In this document: in pieces, positions 28,083 through 36,294 of the stretch
Position numbering within the stretch: position 1 is the stretch's first letter
Layout: every line of letters starts with the position of its first letter
Origin: a virus
Virus record (IMG/VR): IMGVR_UViG_3300022744_000051
Coordinates: 1-41,325 of that record
Strand: one strand, 5' to 3'
Length of the DNA stretch: 41,325 bases
Notes under the pieces: model-generated
The model's database searches: none
What the model saw: the letters and a program-made list of their open reading frames with translations, nothing else
Told to the model about the DNA's origin: nothing
Program-made: the position numbers and the translations under genes

Positions 28083-30586
28083 CCAAAGAGATCATGATTA
28101 TTGGGGAACACCCCGACCTTAACCCCCGCGGTAAGTCCATTCTCTACAATGCGATGGCTTCCGCGGGGTTCGACGAGGATGACTTTCGGATGATAACGGT
28201 GCTCGATGAGGCACCCCCGGAAGGCAAGAACATCACCAAGACAATGATTAAGGCGAGCCGGGATAAGCTCCTAAGGCGCGTCGAGAAGAGGGATCCCAAG
28301 TATGTTGTGCTCCTTGGTAACACCGCCTGCCAAGCTTTCCTTGATGAGTCCGGTATTAAGAAGCTTCGTGGCAAGCCCTCGGATAAAAACGGACGAGTCG
28401 TACTACCCATCCTGCATCCCTATCAAGCCCTACACGATGACAAATGGATCAGTGTCATTGAAGGGGATCTACAACGCCTCAAGGAATGTGTTAAGTTCGG
28501 GGGTATTCCTGAGGAACGGTCGCTTGACTATCATATTGTGGATACCCGATCAAAACTCCGACAGATGTTGGAAGACCTACAGGGGACGGTAGCAGTAGAC
28601 CTTGAAACCACAAGGTTGTATCCTTTTACCACCCTACAAGATGAGCGGATAGAAAAGAAGCAGGTGAATGATGCCCTGCTTAAGGCCCACAAGGCGACCC
28701 ATAGCTCGAACAACCTGCCCCGGGTGGTAGCAATGCAGTTCGGGTGCCGCAAGCGTCAATGGGTAGTACCCATGGAGACCGCCGGCATCTGGACTCGTGA
28801 AGAGCTGGAGGGCATTGTCAAGGCTGTCACCAAGAGGCTGAAGCGTTGTAAGACGGTATTCCACAATGGGAAGTTCGATGCCCTGTGGATGCGCGTTCGG
28901 TTCGGCGTAAAGTGGCGAGTAGACTTCGACACAATGCTGGCGCACTACTTGATCGATGAGAACGACCTTCACGGCCTAAAGTACCTCGCTCAGCGATATT
29001 TGGGCGTTGCTGACTGGGATGTCGAGGGCGGTGTAAAGACTGCCTGGTCGATGAAGAACGCGAAGTACGCGGCCCACGACGTCTTCTATACTCGTAAGCT
29101 GTACTTCATCCTTCGTAAGATGCTCCGTGAAGACTCGGATACCGAGCGTGTCTTTAACCTGGTGATGATGCCCTGCGTTAAGCTGTTCATCGAGGTTGAG
29201 TATAACGGGGTATACATCAATCTCGATAAGATGGACGATGCTGAGGTCTACCTCCGTGATGAGCTTAACTTCGCCCTGGTAAACCTTGAGAAGTGGGGCA
29301 AGAAGGCGACGAAGGTTGATGCGAAAGGCCCCAATAAAGGCAAGATCAATTGGGGTAGTGCTGATCAGCTGGGCAACCTGCTGTTCAAGGACCTCAAGAT
29401 TAAGTCGATTGAAAAAACGAAAGGCGGCAAAGACAGTGTTAGCGAATCCGTCCTCCTCCGTATCGATCATCCCATGGTCGGCGACCTTCTCAAGTACCGA
29501 GCTGCATCGAAGCAACTCAGCAGCTTCATTGAAGGCTGGCGTCCTTACATTGACACAGACGGGAGACTCCATCCAGTATTCAAATTGCATGGTACTGTTA
29601 CCGGCCGCCTGTCTTGCGAGCATCCCAATCTCCAACAAGTCCCCCGAGATCCTCGCATCAGAACTCTTATCACAGCTCCTCCGGGATGGACGCTTCTTGA
29701 GATGGATCTCAGCCAGATTGAGCTTCGCATTGCCGCCGAGCTTGCAAATGAGTATAACCTCCTCAGCGTATTCAACTCAGGGGGTGATCCTCACTGGCAA
29801 ACTGCAATTCGAGAGATAGAACGAGGCGCAGGATACAAGAAAGAGATTATCGAGACCGTCAAGCTTCACCACAAGCACGAGGGCAAAGAATACGAAAAGA
29901 TGTCCTACAGCCAGGCGGTTGAGTACATACTCGCGATAGGCGGCGATGTCGCGGCCGACATGATGAGTATGTGGAAGGAAGTCCGTAAGAAGGCGAAGGC
30001 TATTAACTTCGGGTACCTTTATGGTATGTGGTGGAAGAAGTTCAAGATTTACGCCCGGGATAACTATGGAGTCGATGTTACCGACGAGGAAGCACAGGCG
30101 AGCCGTGAGGCATTCTTCGAGCTTTACTCGGGGTTTCCCAAGTGGCATGAGAAGCAACGCCGGTTTGCACAGGTGAATGGCTACGTTAGGTCACCCTCCG
30201 GTCGCAAGCGTCGCCTCCCCGCGGCAACAGTTGGCCGGGACACCCCGGAGCGTCGAGAAGCTCAGCGGCAGGCAATTAACAGCCCGGTGCAGTCCTTCGC
30301 TAATGAGCTTAACCTCATGGCAGCCCTACAGATGAGAAAGGAGTTCAGCTGGAATTGGTTCCGACCCTGCGGTACGGTCCACGACGCTACCCTTATGTGG
30401 GTACGGGATGACAAGCTCCAGTATGTCTGGGATCGGGGATTAGAAATTATGAGCGGACCCGAGTTGTTGACAGACTTCGAGATTAAGCTATCAGTACCCA
30501 TTTGTGCTGATGCTAAGGCGGGCCCTTGGGGCGCGGGTAAGGACCTTCAGAAGTGGCTATCCCTTAAAGGGGAACCATCATGCTAG
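28079..30586 (+). CDS. Uracil-DNA-glycosylase-like / family A DNA polymerase fusion, 835 aa
   Basis: Replicative polymerase. Residues 1-135 resemble a uracil-DNA-glycosylase-superfamily domain (GEHPDLNPRG, VVLLGNTACQAF, LPILHPYQAL). Then a 3'-5' exonuclease: Exo I AVDLETT (D174, E176), Exo II HNGKFD (D267), Exo III YAAHD (Y330, D334). Polymerase motif A is MDLSQIELR with D543. Motif B is RKKAKAINFGYLYG (636-649), with F644 at the position that excludes dideoxynucleotides. Motif C reads VHDA (767-770), where most family members have HDE. A roughly 65-residue insert lies between motifs A and B. ATG 28079 overlaps the deaminase stop. Confidence 0.93.
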   Translation: MTKEIMIIGEHPDLNPRGKSILYNAMASAGFDEDDFRMITVLDEAPPEGKNITKTMIKASRDKLLRRVEKRDPKYVVLLGNTACQAFLDESGIKKLRGKPSDKNGRVVLPILHPYQALHDDKWISVIEGDLQRLKECVKFGGIPEERSLDYHIVDTRSKLRQMLEDLQGTVAVDLETTRLYPFTTLQDERIEKKQVNDALLKAHKATHSSNNLPRVVAMQFGCRKRQWVVPMETAGIWTREELEGIVKAVTKRLKRCKTVFHNGKFDALWMRVRFGVKWRVDFDTMLAHYLIDENDLHGLKYLAQRYLGVADWDVEGGVKTAWSMKNAKYAAHDVFYTRKLYFILRKMLREDSDTERVFNLVMMPCVKLFIEVEYNGVYINLDKMDDAEVYLRDELNFALVNLEKWGKKATKVDAKGPNKGKINWGSADQLGNLLFKDLKIKSIEKTKGGKDSVSESVLLRIDHPMVGDLLKYRAASKQLSSFIEGWRPYIDTDGRLHPVFKLHGTVTGRLSCEHPNLQQVPRDPRIRTLITAPPGWTLLEMDLSQIELRIAAELANEYNLLSVFNSGGDPHWQTAIREIERGAGYKKEIIETVKLHHKHEGKEYEKMSYSQAVEYILAIGGDVAADMMSMWKEVRKKAKAINFGYLYGMWWKKFKIYARDNYGVDVTDEEAQASREAFFELYSGFPKWHEKQRRFAQVNGYVRSPSGRKRRLPAATVGRDTPERREAQRQAINSPVQSFANELNLMAALQMRKEFSWNWFRPCGTVHDATLMWVRDDKLQYVWDRGLEIMSGPELLTDFEIKLSVPICADAKAGPWGAGKDLQKWLSLKGEPSC

Positions 30587-30975
30587 GGGAGACTGAGGAG
30601 CAACGGAGACGGCGACTTAGGAATAATAATGAGGCCTTTAAGCAAAGAAAGCTTGCGGGAGACGGCCGCGACTGGCTGTGGTATAAAACGAAGAAGAGGG
30701 CCAAGCGGCAAGGAGTGCTCTTCACTTTAAGAAGGGAGGATGTACCTCCCATACCCTTAAGGTGTCCTGTATTTGGCTTTAAGATGTCCTTTGAGGGTTC
30801 TCATGCAGACAAGGAAAACACGCCAACCTTGGACCGTATTAACAATGAGAAGGGGTATGTTCGAGGAAACGTGGCGGTGGTGAGCTGGAAAGCAAATAGG
30901 ATAAAGCAGCAACTATCTATTCCAGAGCTGATTGACTTAGCAAACTATTATAGTCAATATAAGAAACAATCCTAG
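30580..30975 (+). CDS. HNH endonuclease, 131 aa
   Basis: A freestanding HNH nuclease. The C-terminal half has CPVFGFKMSF (about 73-82), then TPTLDRINNEKGYVRGNV (about 91-108) and VVSWKANRIK, the pattern of small phage HNH enzymes with an invariant Asp and Asn. The first 45 residues are very basic, probably for DNA contact. It overlaps the end of the polymerase gene by seven bases and separates it from the Fe-S nuclease gene, the usual place for a homing-type insertion. Confidence 0.85.
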   Translation: MLGETEEQRRRRLRNNNEAFKQRKLAGDGRDWLWYKTKKRAKRQGVLFTLRREDVPPIPLRCPVFGFKMSFEGSHADKENTPTLDRINNEKGYVRGNVAVVSWKANRIKQQLSIPELIDLANYYSQYKKQS

Positions 30976-30986
30976 GAGGAATAGCT

Positions 30987-32048
30987 ATGGCCGGTAAGCA
31001 AACAAAAACCGTCGTAAAGAAGGCCCCGAAGCACGACCACAGTCACGTGGTTACCAAGGACGGGCAGATAAATGTCAGTCAATCGAAAGTGAAAACCTGG
31101 CGCCGTTGCCGTCGTGCTTATCACAACAAGTTCGTTCTCGGTCTTCAAAAGAAGCTGAGGAAGCGTCCTTTCATGTTTGGGGGTATTGTCCACGAGATTT
31201 GTGAAGCGGACCTCGAACGTGAGGATTGGCAGGAAGTACTCGAGAAGATCGAGCTGGACAACAAGAAGCTGTTCAAGCGTGAGATAGAAATGTACGGGGA
31301 GATTATCTCCGACATCCGGTTCATCATGACGGACTACTTCGACTACTGGGACGGTCACCCGAACGCCTTCAAGCCGATCAAGCACAACGGCCGACGTTCT
31401 GAGCATGAGTTCCGCATTGAGCTCGAGGACGGCCTCTGGTTCACCGGCAAGATCGATACCGTCGGTCGAGCAAAGGGTATGCGCTGGGTCGTCGAGCACA
31501 AGACGTTCAGTCGTATGCCCTCGGAGGATGATCGCTGGAAGTCCGTTCAGGCAGCGGTGTACTTCCGTGCTCTAGAGGAGATTGGGTTCGATACTATCGA
31601 TGGCGTCCTGTGGGATTATATCAGCAGTAAGCCCCCGAGTGTCCCCGGTGAGTTGACTTCCACAGGGAAACTATCGCAAAAGAAGATCGACTCGGTACCC
31701 TCGAAGGTTGCTTGGTGGCTGAAGGAAAACGGTTACAAGCGAAAGGACTACGCGAAGCTGATCGAGGACACCGAGGCTAATCGCTCTAACCGGTTCATTC
31801 GTCTCTTCAGCCCCGTGAAGCCTCAAGTAGTCCAGATGATCTGGGATGACTTCTGCGATACCGCTCGAGAGATCGCTGACCAGCACGGTAAGAAGAAGGA
31901 CATGAACATCGAGCGGCATTGCTCCTGGTGCGATTACCGAGAGCTCTGTAAGGCCGAAATGACCGGCGCCGATGTTGACTGGCTAATCAATCGTGATTTC
32001 CAGATTGAGGATGTCTCTCATAAGCGTGAGGATATTGATGAGGAGTGA
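30987..32048 (+). CDS. Cas4/RecB-type Fe-S exonuclease (PD-(D/E)XK), 353 aa
   Basis: The core nuclease motifs are GIVHE with H69, FTGKIDTVG with D157, VVEHKT with E170 and K172, and Q188. A single N-terminal Cys (C41) and three at the C-terminus (C312, C315, C321) give the four-Cys pattern of the iron-sulfur cluster in Cas4/AddB-type nucleases. It probably resects DNA ends for recombination. With the following ATPase and DUF669 gene it forms a recombination/repair cassette. ATG 30987 follows AGGAGGAATAGCT. Confidence 0.85.
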   Translation: MAGKQTKTVVKKAPKHDHSHVVTKDGQINVSQSKVKTWRRCRRAYHNKFVLGLQKKLRKRPFMFGGIVHEICEADLEREDWQEVLEKIELDNKKLFKREIEMYGEIISDIRFIMTDYFDYWDGHPNAFKPIKHNGRRSEHEFRIELEDGLWFTGKIDTVGRAKGMRWVVEHKTFSRMPSEDDRWKSVQAAVYFRALEEIGFDTIDGVLWDYISSKPPSVPGELTSTGKLSQKKIDSVPSKVAWWLKENGYKRKDYAKLIEDTEANRSNRFIRLFSPVKPQVVQMIWDDFCDTAREIADQHGKKKDMNIERHCSWCDYRELCKAEMTGADVDWLINRDFQIEDVSHKREDIDEE

Positions 32049-32107
32049 GAGTTGACTTTGGTTTTCTCCAGTGACATAACAGCACTTCAATCGAAAGCGA
32101 GACTCAC

Positions 32108-32932
32108 ATGGCATCGACTGTTCGCAAGGCGGATCGGGATACTGCCCCCGGTGCAAAGCCCGTAAGTCAAAAGAAGTACTTTGGCAGTACTGCAATCTAC
32201 GGCCGAGCGGGCAGCGGTAAAACAACGCTCTCCGCCACCTGGCCGAAGCCGATCCTGTACTTGAACGTCCGGGACAACGGTACGGACTCTATCTCCGACG
32301 AGGACGATATTGACGTAGTGGATATTGACACCAGCGACGAACTCAAGGAGTTGCTGCTCTGGTGTCATGAACGGGCTAGCAGGGATCGACTGAAGTACAA
32401 GACGCTGGTAATCGACACTATGTCTCAGCTTCAGGGGATTCTGGTCGAGGAAATGGGTGAGAAGAAGAAGCTGGGTAAAGGCAAACGCGCCGGCGACTTC
32501 GGTACCCTCCACAAGCAGGACTGGGGTGCAATCGCCGGTGATCTCAAGGCGGTCATCATGGATGCTCGCAACCTGCCCCTTGAAAGCGTGTTCCTGTGCC
32601 AGGAGCGCATATTCAATGCCGGTGATGAGGAGGACGACGGCCTTGACCAGCTTGAACCCGAGGTGGGCCCGAAGCTCATGCCCTCGGTAAAGAATGACCT
32701 CAACGCGTCGGTGTCTACCATCGGCAACACATTTATCCGCCTGAGGACGACGAAGACCAAAACCGATAAGGGTACGGTAAAGAAGGAAATCCAAAAGGTG
32801 TATTGCTTGCGTGTCGGACCAAATGCGGTCTACACTACCAAGGTCAGGAAGCCCAAGGGGATCGAGGCTCCCGATTTCATTGAAGATCCCACATTCCGGA
32901 AAATCAAAGCTATCATGAAAGGTACCGACTAA
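32108..32932 (+). CDS. Sak4-like RecA-fold ATPase, 274 aa
   Basis: Walker A is YGRAGSGKTT (31-40) and the Walker B strand reads TLVIDTMSQL (about 98-107). The length and domain plan match the phage AAA_24/Sak4 recombinases, single-domain RecA-like proteins that promote strand annealing with a cognate single-strand binding protein. It directly precedes the DUF669 gene, the typical partner. The stop overlaps the next start region by one base. Confidence 0.83.
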   Translation: MASTVRKADRDTAPGAKPVSQKKYFGSTAIYGRAGSGKTTLSATWPKPILYLNVRDNGTDSISDEDDIDVVDIDTSDELKELLLWCHERASRDRLKYKTLVIDTMSQLQGILVEEMGEKKKLGKGKRAGDFGTLHKQDWGAIAGDLKAVIMDARNLPLESVFLCQERIFNAGDEEDDGLDQLEPEVGPKLMPSVKNDLNASVSTIGNTFIRLRTTKTKTDKGTVKKEIQKVYCLRVGPNAVYTTKVRKPKGIEAPDFIEDPTFRKIKAIMKGTD

Positions 32933-33690
32933 TGGCTCGGAAAAAGAAAGCGTCCAATTCGACTGTCCGCGTGAACTTCAAGGGCATCGAGACGCGCAAG
33001 ACCCCGCCCGAGGGCGATTACGTCCTCCGCGTTCTCGAGGTTGCCTCGGAGAAGTCTCAGTCCGGCAACGACCAGCTGATCTTCACCCTAGAGATTGACC
33101 GCGGCGAATACAAGGGCACCAAGCTCTGGTTCTACTGCCCGCTCCAGGAAAACAGCCTGTGGAAGCTTCATGCTTTCCTGACCGCGCTGGGCGTCGATGC
33201 TCCCGAGGACGAGATGGACATCGACCTGTCGGAACTCGTTGACCTCGAAGTCGTCGGCGTTCTGACCCACGAAACCTACCAGGGCAAGAAGCGGGCGAAG
33301 ATGACCGACTTCGATTCCATCGAGAACTACGCCGGCGAGGACGACGAAGACGAAAAGCCCAAGAAGGGCAAGAAGTCGAAGAAGGCGGCCGACGAAGACG
33401 AGGATGAAGACGAGGATGAGAAGCCCGCGAAGAAGTCAAAGGGCAAGAAGTCCAAGTCGGACGAGGACGAGGATGAGGACGAGAAGCCGGCCAAGAAGGC
33501 AAAGGGCAAGAAGAAGCCCGCCAAGCTCGACCGAAGCGATGTCGAGGACATGGACGAAGATGAGCTCCAGGAGCTGATCGACGAGCACGACCTCGACGTG
33601 GACCTCGACGACTACAAGAAGCTGCCGAAGAAGGTGGCTGCTGTCCTCGAAGCTCTCGAGGAGGAAGACCTCCTGGAAGACGACGACTAA
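32932..33690 (+). CDS. DUF669-type single-strand DNA-binding protein with acidic repeats, 252 aa
   Basis: Residues 10-130 match the DUF669 fold (GIETRKTPPEGDYVLRVLEV, then LHAFLTALGVDAPEDE), a phage single-strand binding family usually next to a Sak4-like ATPase. Residues 137-200 are tandem Asp/Glu and Lys repeats (DEDEKPAKKSKGKKS, repeated as DEDEKPAKKAKGKKK). The last 50 residues are acidic helices. The acidic tail may recruit partners, as in other single-strand binding proteins. The repeated DNA is prone to length change. Confidence 0.8.
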   Translation: MARKKKASNSTVRVNFKGIETRKTPPEGDYVLRVLEVASEKSQSGNDQLIFTLEIDRGEYKGTKLWFYCPLQENSLWKLHAFLTALGVDAPEDEMDIDLSELVDLEVVGVLTHETYQGKKRAKMTDFDSIENYAGEDDEDEKPKKGKKSKKAADEDEDEDEDEKPAKKSKGKKSKSDEDEDEDEKPAKKAKGKKKPAKLDRSDVEDMDEDELQELIDEHDLDVDLDDYKKLPKKVAAVLEALEEEDLLEDDD

Positions 33691-33714
33691 TCCTCTGACG
33701 AGGTAAACCGGGGG

Positions 33715-33744
33715 AGGGCGGCGTCTTTAATTAGGCGTCGCCCT
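33715..33744 (+). terminator. Stem-loop after the DUF669 gene
   Basis: AGGGCGGCGTC and GGCGTCGCCCT form an 11-bp stem with two wobble pairs around an 8-base loop, followed by TTTCGG. The short T-run suggests weak or partial termination within the arm. Confidence 0.55.
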
Positions 33745-33761
33745 TTCGGTAGGAGCTTACT

Positions 33762-33971
33762 ATGTCTATCATCAATCCTGATATAAACGGCCTCGCGCCT
33801 CCTTGCCCCATCTGTGGTCGGATACAGACTGCAGTCTATAAGGACCTCTACGCCTTCGGGGAGCAGTGTCCCACTCGGGTATTCGTTAGGTATAAGTGTC
33901 TCCGCGATCACAGCCGGAGCCGGCCCTTTCCCGCCCCCGATGAGTATTACCACGATGGCCAAGAAAGCTGA
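33762..33971 (+). CDS. Small zinc-ribbon-like protein, 69 aa
   Basis: ATG 33762 follows TAGGAGCTTACT. It has CPICGR (15-20) and a later FGEQCPTR and YKC, giving four Cys in a plausible zinc site. It overlaps the VRR-NUC gene start by 17 bases. Function unknown. Confidence 0.6.
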   Translation: MSIINPDINGLAPPCPICGRIQTAVYKDLYAFGEQCPTRVFVRYKCLRDHSRSRPFPAPDEYYHDGQES

Positions 33972-34464
33972 GAGTCGCCTCCAGTCCCGGATCCACAAGG
34001 GGCTGAGAGCCGAGTGTGGCGGCAAGTGGTGGAAAGTGCATGGTTCAATGTTTCAGGAGGCGGGGATGCCCGACCTCGATGGAGTTGTAGATGGGATCTC
34101 TTTCAAGTTCGAAGTCAAGGTCCCGCTTGAGGGGAAGCCCAGTGACATCCAAATTGAGACAATGTACGAGTGGCGAAAGGTTGGATCTGTCGCCTGCATC
34201 GTGGAGTCTCCTGCTCAAGCGATCACCCTGGTTAAAGCAGCTACGTCCACACCAGGTTTCCGGCTTAAAGGCCGTCCTCTCTACCGATGGATTTGCCGCA
34301 CTCTTCGAGCAGCGTACGGGGAAGACATGGGTTACGGGCGCGGTACTCGAGGCCGAAAAGCACCGAAGTCTAGACGTACTCCTCATTGGGCCGTTGACCA
34401 ACTTGGACTCAACATGGCTAAAGTTTTTCACCGAGAAGTTGCCGTACTACACGGTGTTCCATAG
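33955..34464 (+). CDS. VRR-NUC nuclease domain protein, 169 aa as read
   Basis: The first 95 residues match the compact VRR-NUC fold: KVHGSMFQEAGMPDLDGVVD (about 28-47, with D42 as metal ligand) and FKFEVKVPLEGKPSDIQ (about 51-67, with the E-x-K pair). These nucleases cut branched or structured DNA. After about residue 97 the frame overlaps the helicase gene and its product is Arg-rich with no pattern, so the natural protein may end near 34245. Start ATG 33955 has only a weak site; ATG 33940 is an alternative. Confidence 0.75.
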   Translation: MAKKAESRLQSRIHKGLRAECGGKWWKVHGSMFQEAGMPDLDGVVDGISFKFEVKVPLEGKPSDIQIETMYEWRKVGSVACIVESPAQAITLVKAATSTPGFRLKGRPLYRWICRTLRAAYGEDMGYGRGTRGRKAPKSRRTPHWAVDQLGLNMAKVFHREVAVLHGVP

Positions 34465-35659
34465 TCTGGACGACTACCTCGATCACCGCAAGAAGGTTGC
34501 CCCACTGTCAATCCCGAATGACCACTGCGCTCTATTGATGAATTACGAAGCAGTCACGCCTTTGCTCAAACGGCTAAGAAAGGTGCGCTGGGACCGGATC
34601 GTGTACGATGAAGCGCAGCGACTGAAGAACAGAACCTCACGGAGCTCTAAGGACGCCGGCCTGCTCGCCAAGAGCGCCAAGCGTCGACTCGCGCTGACCG
34701 GCACCCCGATGGACCTTGATCCCAAGGATCTCTGGGGCATCATGCGCTTTGTGGAACCCGACGCCCTAGGGACAGTGTGGAAGGAGTTTGAGGATGAGTT
34801 TCTCGTTAAGCCGAAGATTGACCTGAAGAAGGCCAAGGGTATGTTGCAACGCCAGCGGATGATGAAGGCCTTCCTCGTTGCTAAGCGTAAGGCGCCCATG
34901 CGTGAGGACATGACCGAGGAGTTTGCTTGTCGGATCGGTCCCTACGTCAAGCGCATCACCAAGGAGGACGCCGGCATAGAACGCGCCAGGGTGAAGGTGG
35001 TGAAATTCGACCTGGATCCACAGGAGGAGAAGGCGTATCGTAAACTCGAGAAGACCATGGTGTTCAAGCAGAAGGGATTGAAGGTCAAGGCTCCCCTGAA
35101 GGTTACTCAGATTGTCAAGCTCCAGCAATTGACTGGCGGACATATCAAGGATGAGGACGGCGAGGTACACCGGACTGGTACGTCGAAGCGCCGCTTGCTA
35201 AGGAGATTGATCCTCAAGCACGTACACGGCGAGCCTTTCGTAGTGTTCTGTAAGTTTGTGTGGGAAGTCCACATGATCGAGCGACTTATAAAGCGCCTCG
35301 GCTTTGCTCGCGTCGGGAAGCTATGGGGGAAGGTCAAGGACATCAAGACCGACAAGCGAAGAACCAATCTGCTACTATCATTTCAACGCGGTGAGCTTGA
35401 TGCGCTGGTGTGCCAGCAAAAAACGGGAGGCGTGGGCGTGGACTTATACCGGGCCCGGAAGTTCTTCGTATACTCAATGGGTCATAGCTTTATCGATTAC
35501 GATCAGATGCTTAGCCGCGGGGACTTCCTTGACGCGGAAGAACAAGCAGAATTTTTTATTCTCGCTGTCCGATGGTCTATTGACACTGACATAGTAGTCT
35601 GTCATAAGAAGAAAAGATCGATCAGCAAACAGTTCTATGGTCGATTGAAACAACGCTGA
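34091..35659 (+). CDS. SNF2-type DEAD/DEAH helicase, start uncertain, up to 522 aa
   Basis: Numbered from ATG 34091: LRPHQVSGL (51-59) is the Q-like motif, EQRTGKTW (73-80) is motif I, YDEAQRLKN is motif II and LALTGTPM is motif III. The C-terminal RecA lobe has FVVFCKFVWEVHMIERL and QQKTGGVGVDLYRA. Homologous sequence begins only near residue 45, so the first part may be non-native. ATG 34091 has GGAG six bases upstream; GTG 34142 (GAGGGG upstream) and TTG 34181 are other options. It remodels DNA-protein complexes or unwinds forks, and pairs with VRR-NUC as in other phages. Confidence 0.85.
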   Translation: MGSLSSSKSRSRLRGSPVTSKLRQCTSGERLDLSPASWSLLLKRSPWLKQLRPHQVSGLKAVLSTDGFAALFEQRTGKTWVTGAVLEAEKHRSLDVLLIGPLTNLDSTWLKFFTEKLPYYTVFHSLDDYLDHRKKVAPLSIPNDHCALLMNYEAVTPLLKRLRKVRWDRIVYDEAQRLKNRTSRSSKDAGLLAKSAKRRLALTGTPMDLDPKDLWGIMRFVEPDALGTVWKEFEDEFLVKPKIDLKKAKGMLQRQRMMKAFLVAKRKAPMREDMTEEFACRIGPYVKRITKEDAGIERARVKVVKFDLDPQEEKAYRKLEKTMVFKQKGLKVKAPLKVTQIVKLQQLTGGHIKDEDGEVHRTGTSKRRLLRRLILKHVHGEPFVVFCKFVWEVHMIERLIKRLGFARVGKLWGKVKDIKTDKRRTNLLLSFQRGELDALVCQQKTGGVGVDLYRARKFFVYSMGHSFIDYDQMLSRGDFLDAEEQAEFFILAVRWSIDTDIVVCHKKKRSISKQFYGRLKQR

Positions 35660-35674
35660 TAGAGGACGAATATC

Positions 35675-36025
35675 ATGGCAAAGGAAAAGAAGATCGAGAA
35701 GAAGGCAGCCAAGGTCGAGAAGAAGGCCGAGGCCGAAACCTTCAAGTATGGCGTCAGCGACCTGGCCGACAAGCTGGGTATCGAAGCTGCCACCGTCCGC
35801 GTTCGCCTGCGGAATGCCAACGTTGCCAAGGCTGGCAAGTCGTATGGCTGGAACACGAAGGCGGAACTCGAAGAAGTGATCGCAGAGATCCAGGCTGAAA
35901 AGCCCGTCAAGAAGTCGAAGGAAGACAAGGCGCCGAAGAAGGCCGCCAAGGCTGACAAGAAGGCTGGCAAGGATAAGCCCGCCAAGAAGGCCAAGAAGGT
36001 TGCGGACGACGAAGACGAGGATTGA
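35675..36025 (+). CDS. Lys-rich protein with helix-turn-helix, 116 aa
   Basis: ATG 35675 follows AGAGGACGAATATC. Residues 24-72 (YGVSDLADKLGIEAATVRVR, then NANVAKAGKSYGWNTKAELE) form a small DNA-binding domain like that of the leftward 221-residue gene. Both ends are Lys/Ala-rich, histone-tail-like (KKAAKADKKAGKDKPAKKAK), and the last residues are acidic. It may coat or bend phage DNA or act as a regulator. It is the last gene before a terminator. Confidence 0.72.
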   Translation: MAKEKKIEKKAAKVEKKAEAETFKYGVSDLADKLGIEAATVRVRLRNANVAKAGKSYGWNTKAELEEVIAEIQAEKPVKKSKEDKAPKKAAKADKKAGKDKPAKKAKKVADDEDED

Positions 36026-36046
36026 TCCTCTCGCAATCGACCAGGG

Positions 36047-36080
36047 AGCCCTCGTTGCCATCGTGCATCGGGGGCTTTTT
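36047..36080 (+). terminator. Rho-independent terminator
   Basis: Stem AGCCCTCG (36047-36054) with CGGGGGCT (36069-36076), one wobble pair, a 14-base loop, then a TTTTT run. It ends the rightward replication transcript. Confidence 0.8.
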
Positions 36081-36235
36081 GGCGGCATGAATGGGAGTCC
36101 TTAGGTCGTGATCGTCCTAGCGAGCGTATCATGACGCAATTGCCGCGAAACACGCGCCTAAAACGCTGCTAGCGCTGAGCTTAGGATGCCATTACTCATC
36201 AATTCGCAGCGTTCACTAATTACTATGGATACCCG

Positions 36236-36264
36236 TTGACCAATACGTTGCAAGGAAGTATCAT
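36236..36264 (+). promoter_or_regulatory. Promoter of the regulator-spanin unit
   Basis: TTGACC (36236-36241), 17-bp spacer, TATCAT (36259-36264), thirty bases before ATG 36295. The 150 bp upstream hold no gene, but contain a 7-bp inverted repeat AACGCTG/CAGCGTT (36162-36213). Confidence 0.65.
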
Positions 36265-36294
36265 GGCACTTGCAAACGGAAGGGTAGGCCAACC

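Noticed and set aside
29777-30157. Leftward frames inside the polymerase gene
   Set aside because: Shadow frames opposite conserved polymerase motifs.
24829-30586. Possible diaminopurine (Z) genome, because MazG-like and family A polymerase genes are together
   Set aside because: No PurZ-like adenylosuccinate synthetase in the window, and the synthase-fold genes point to a pyrimidine change.
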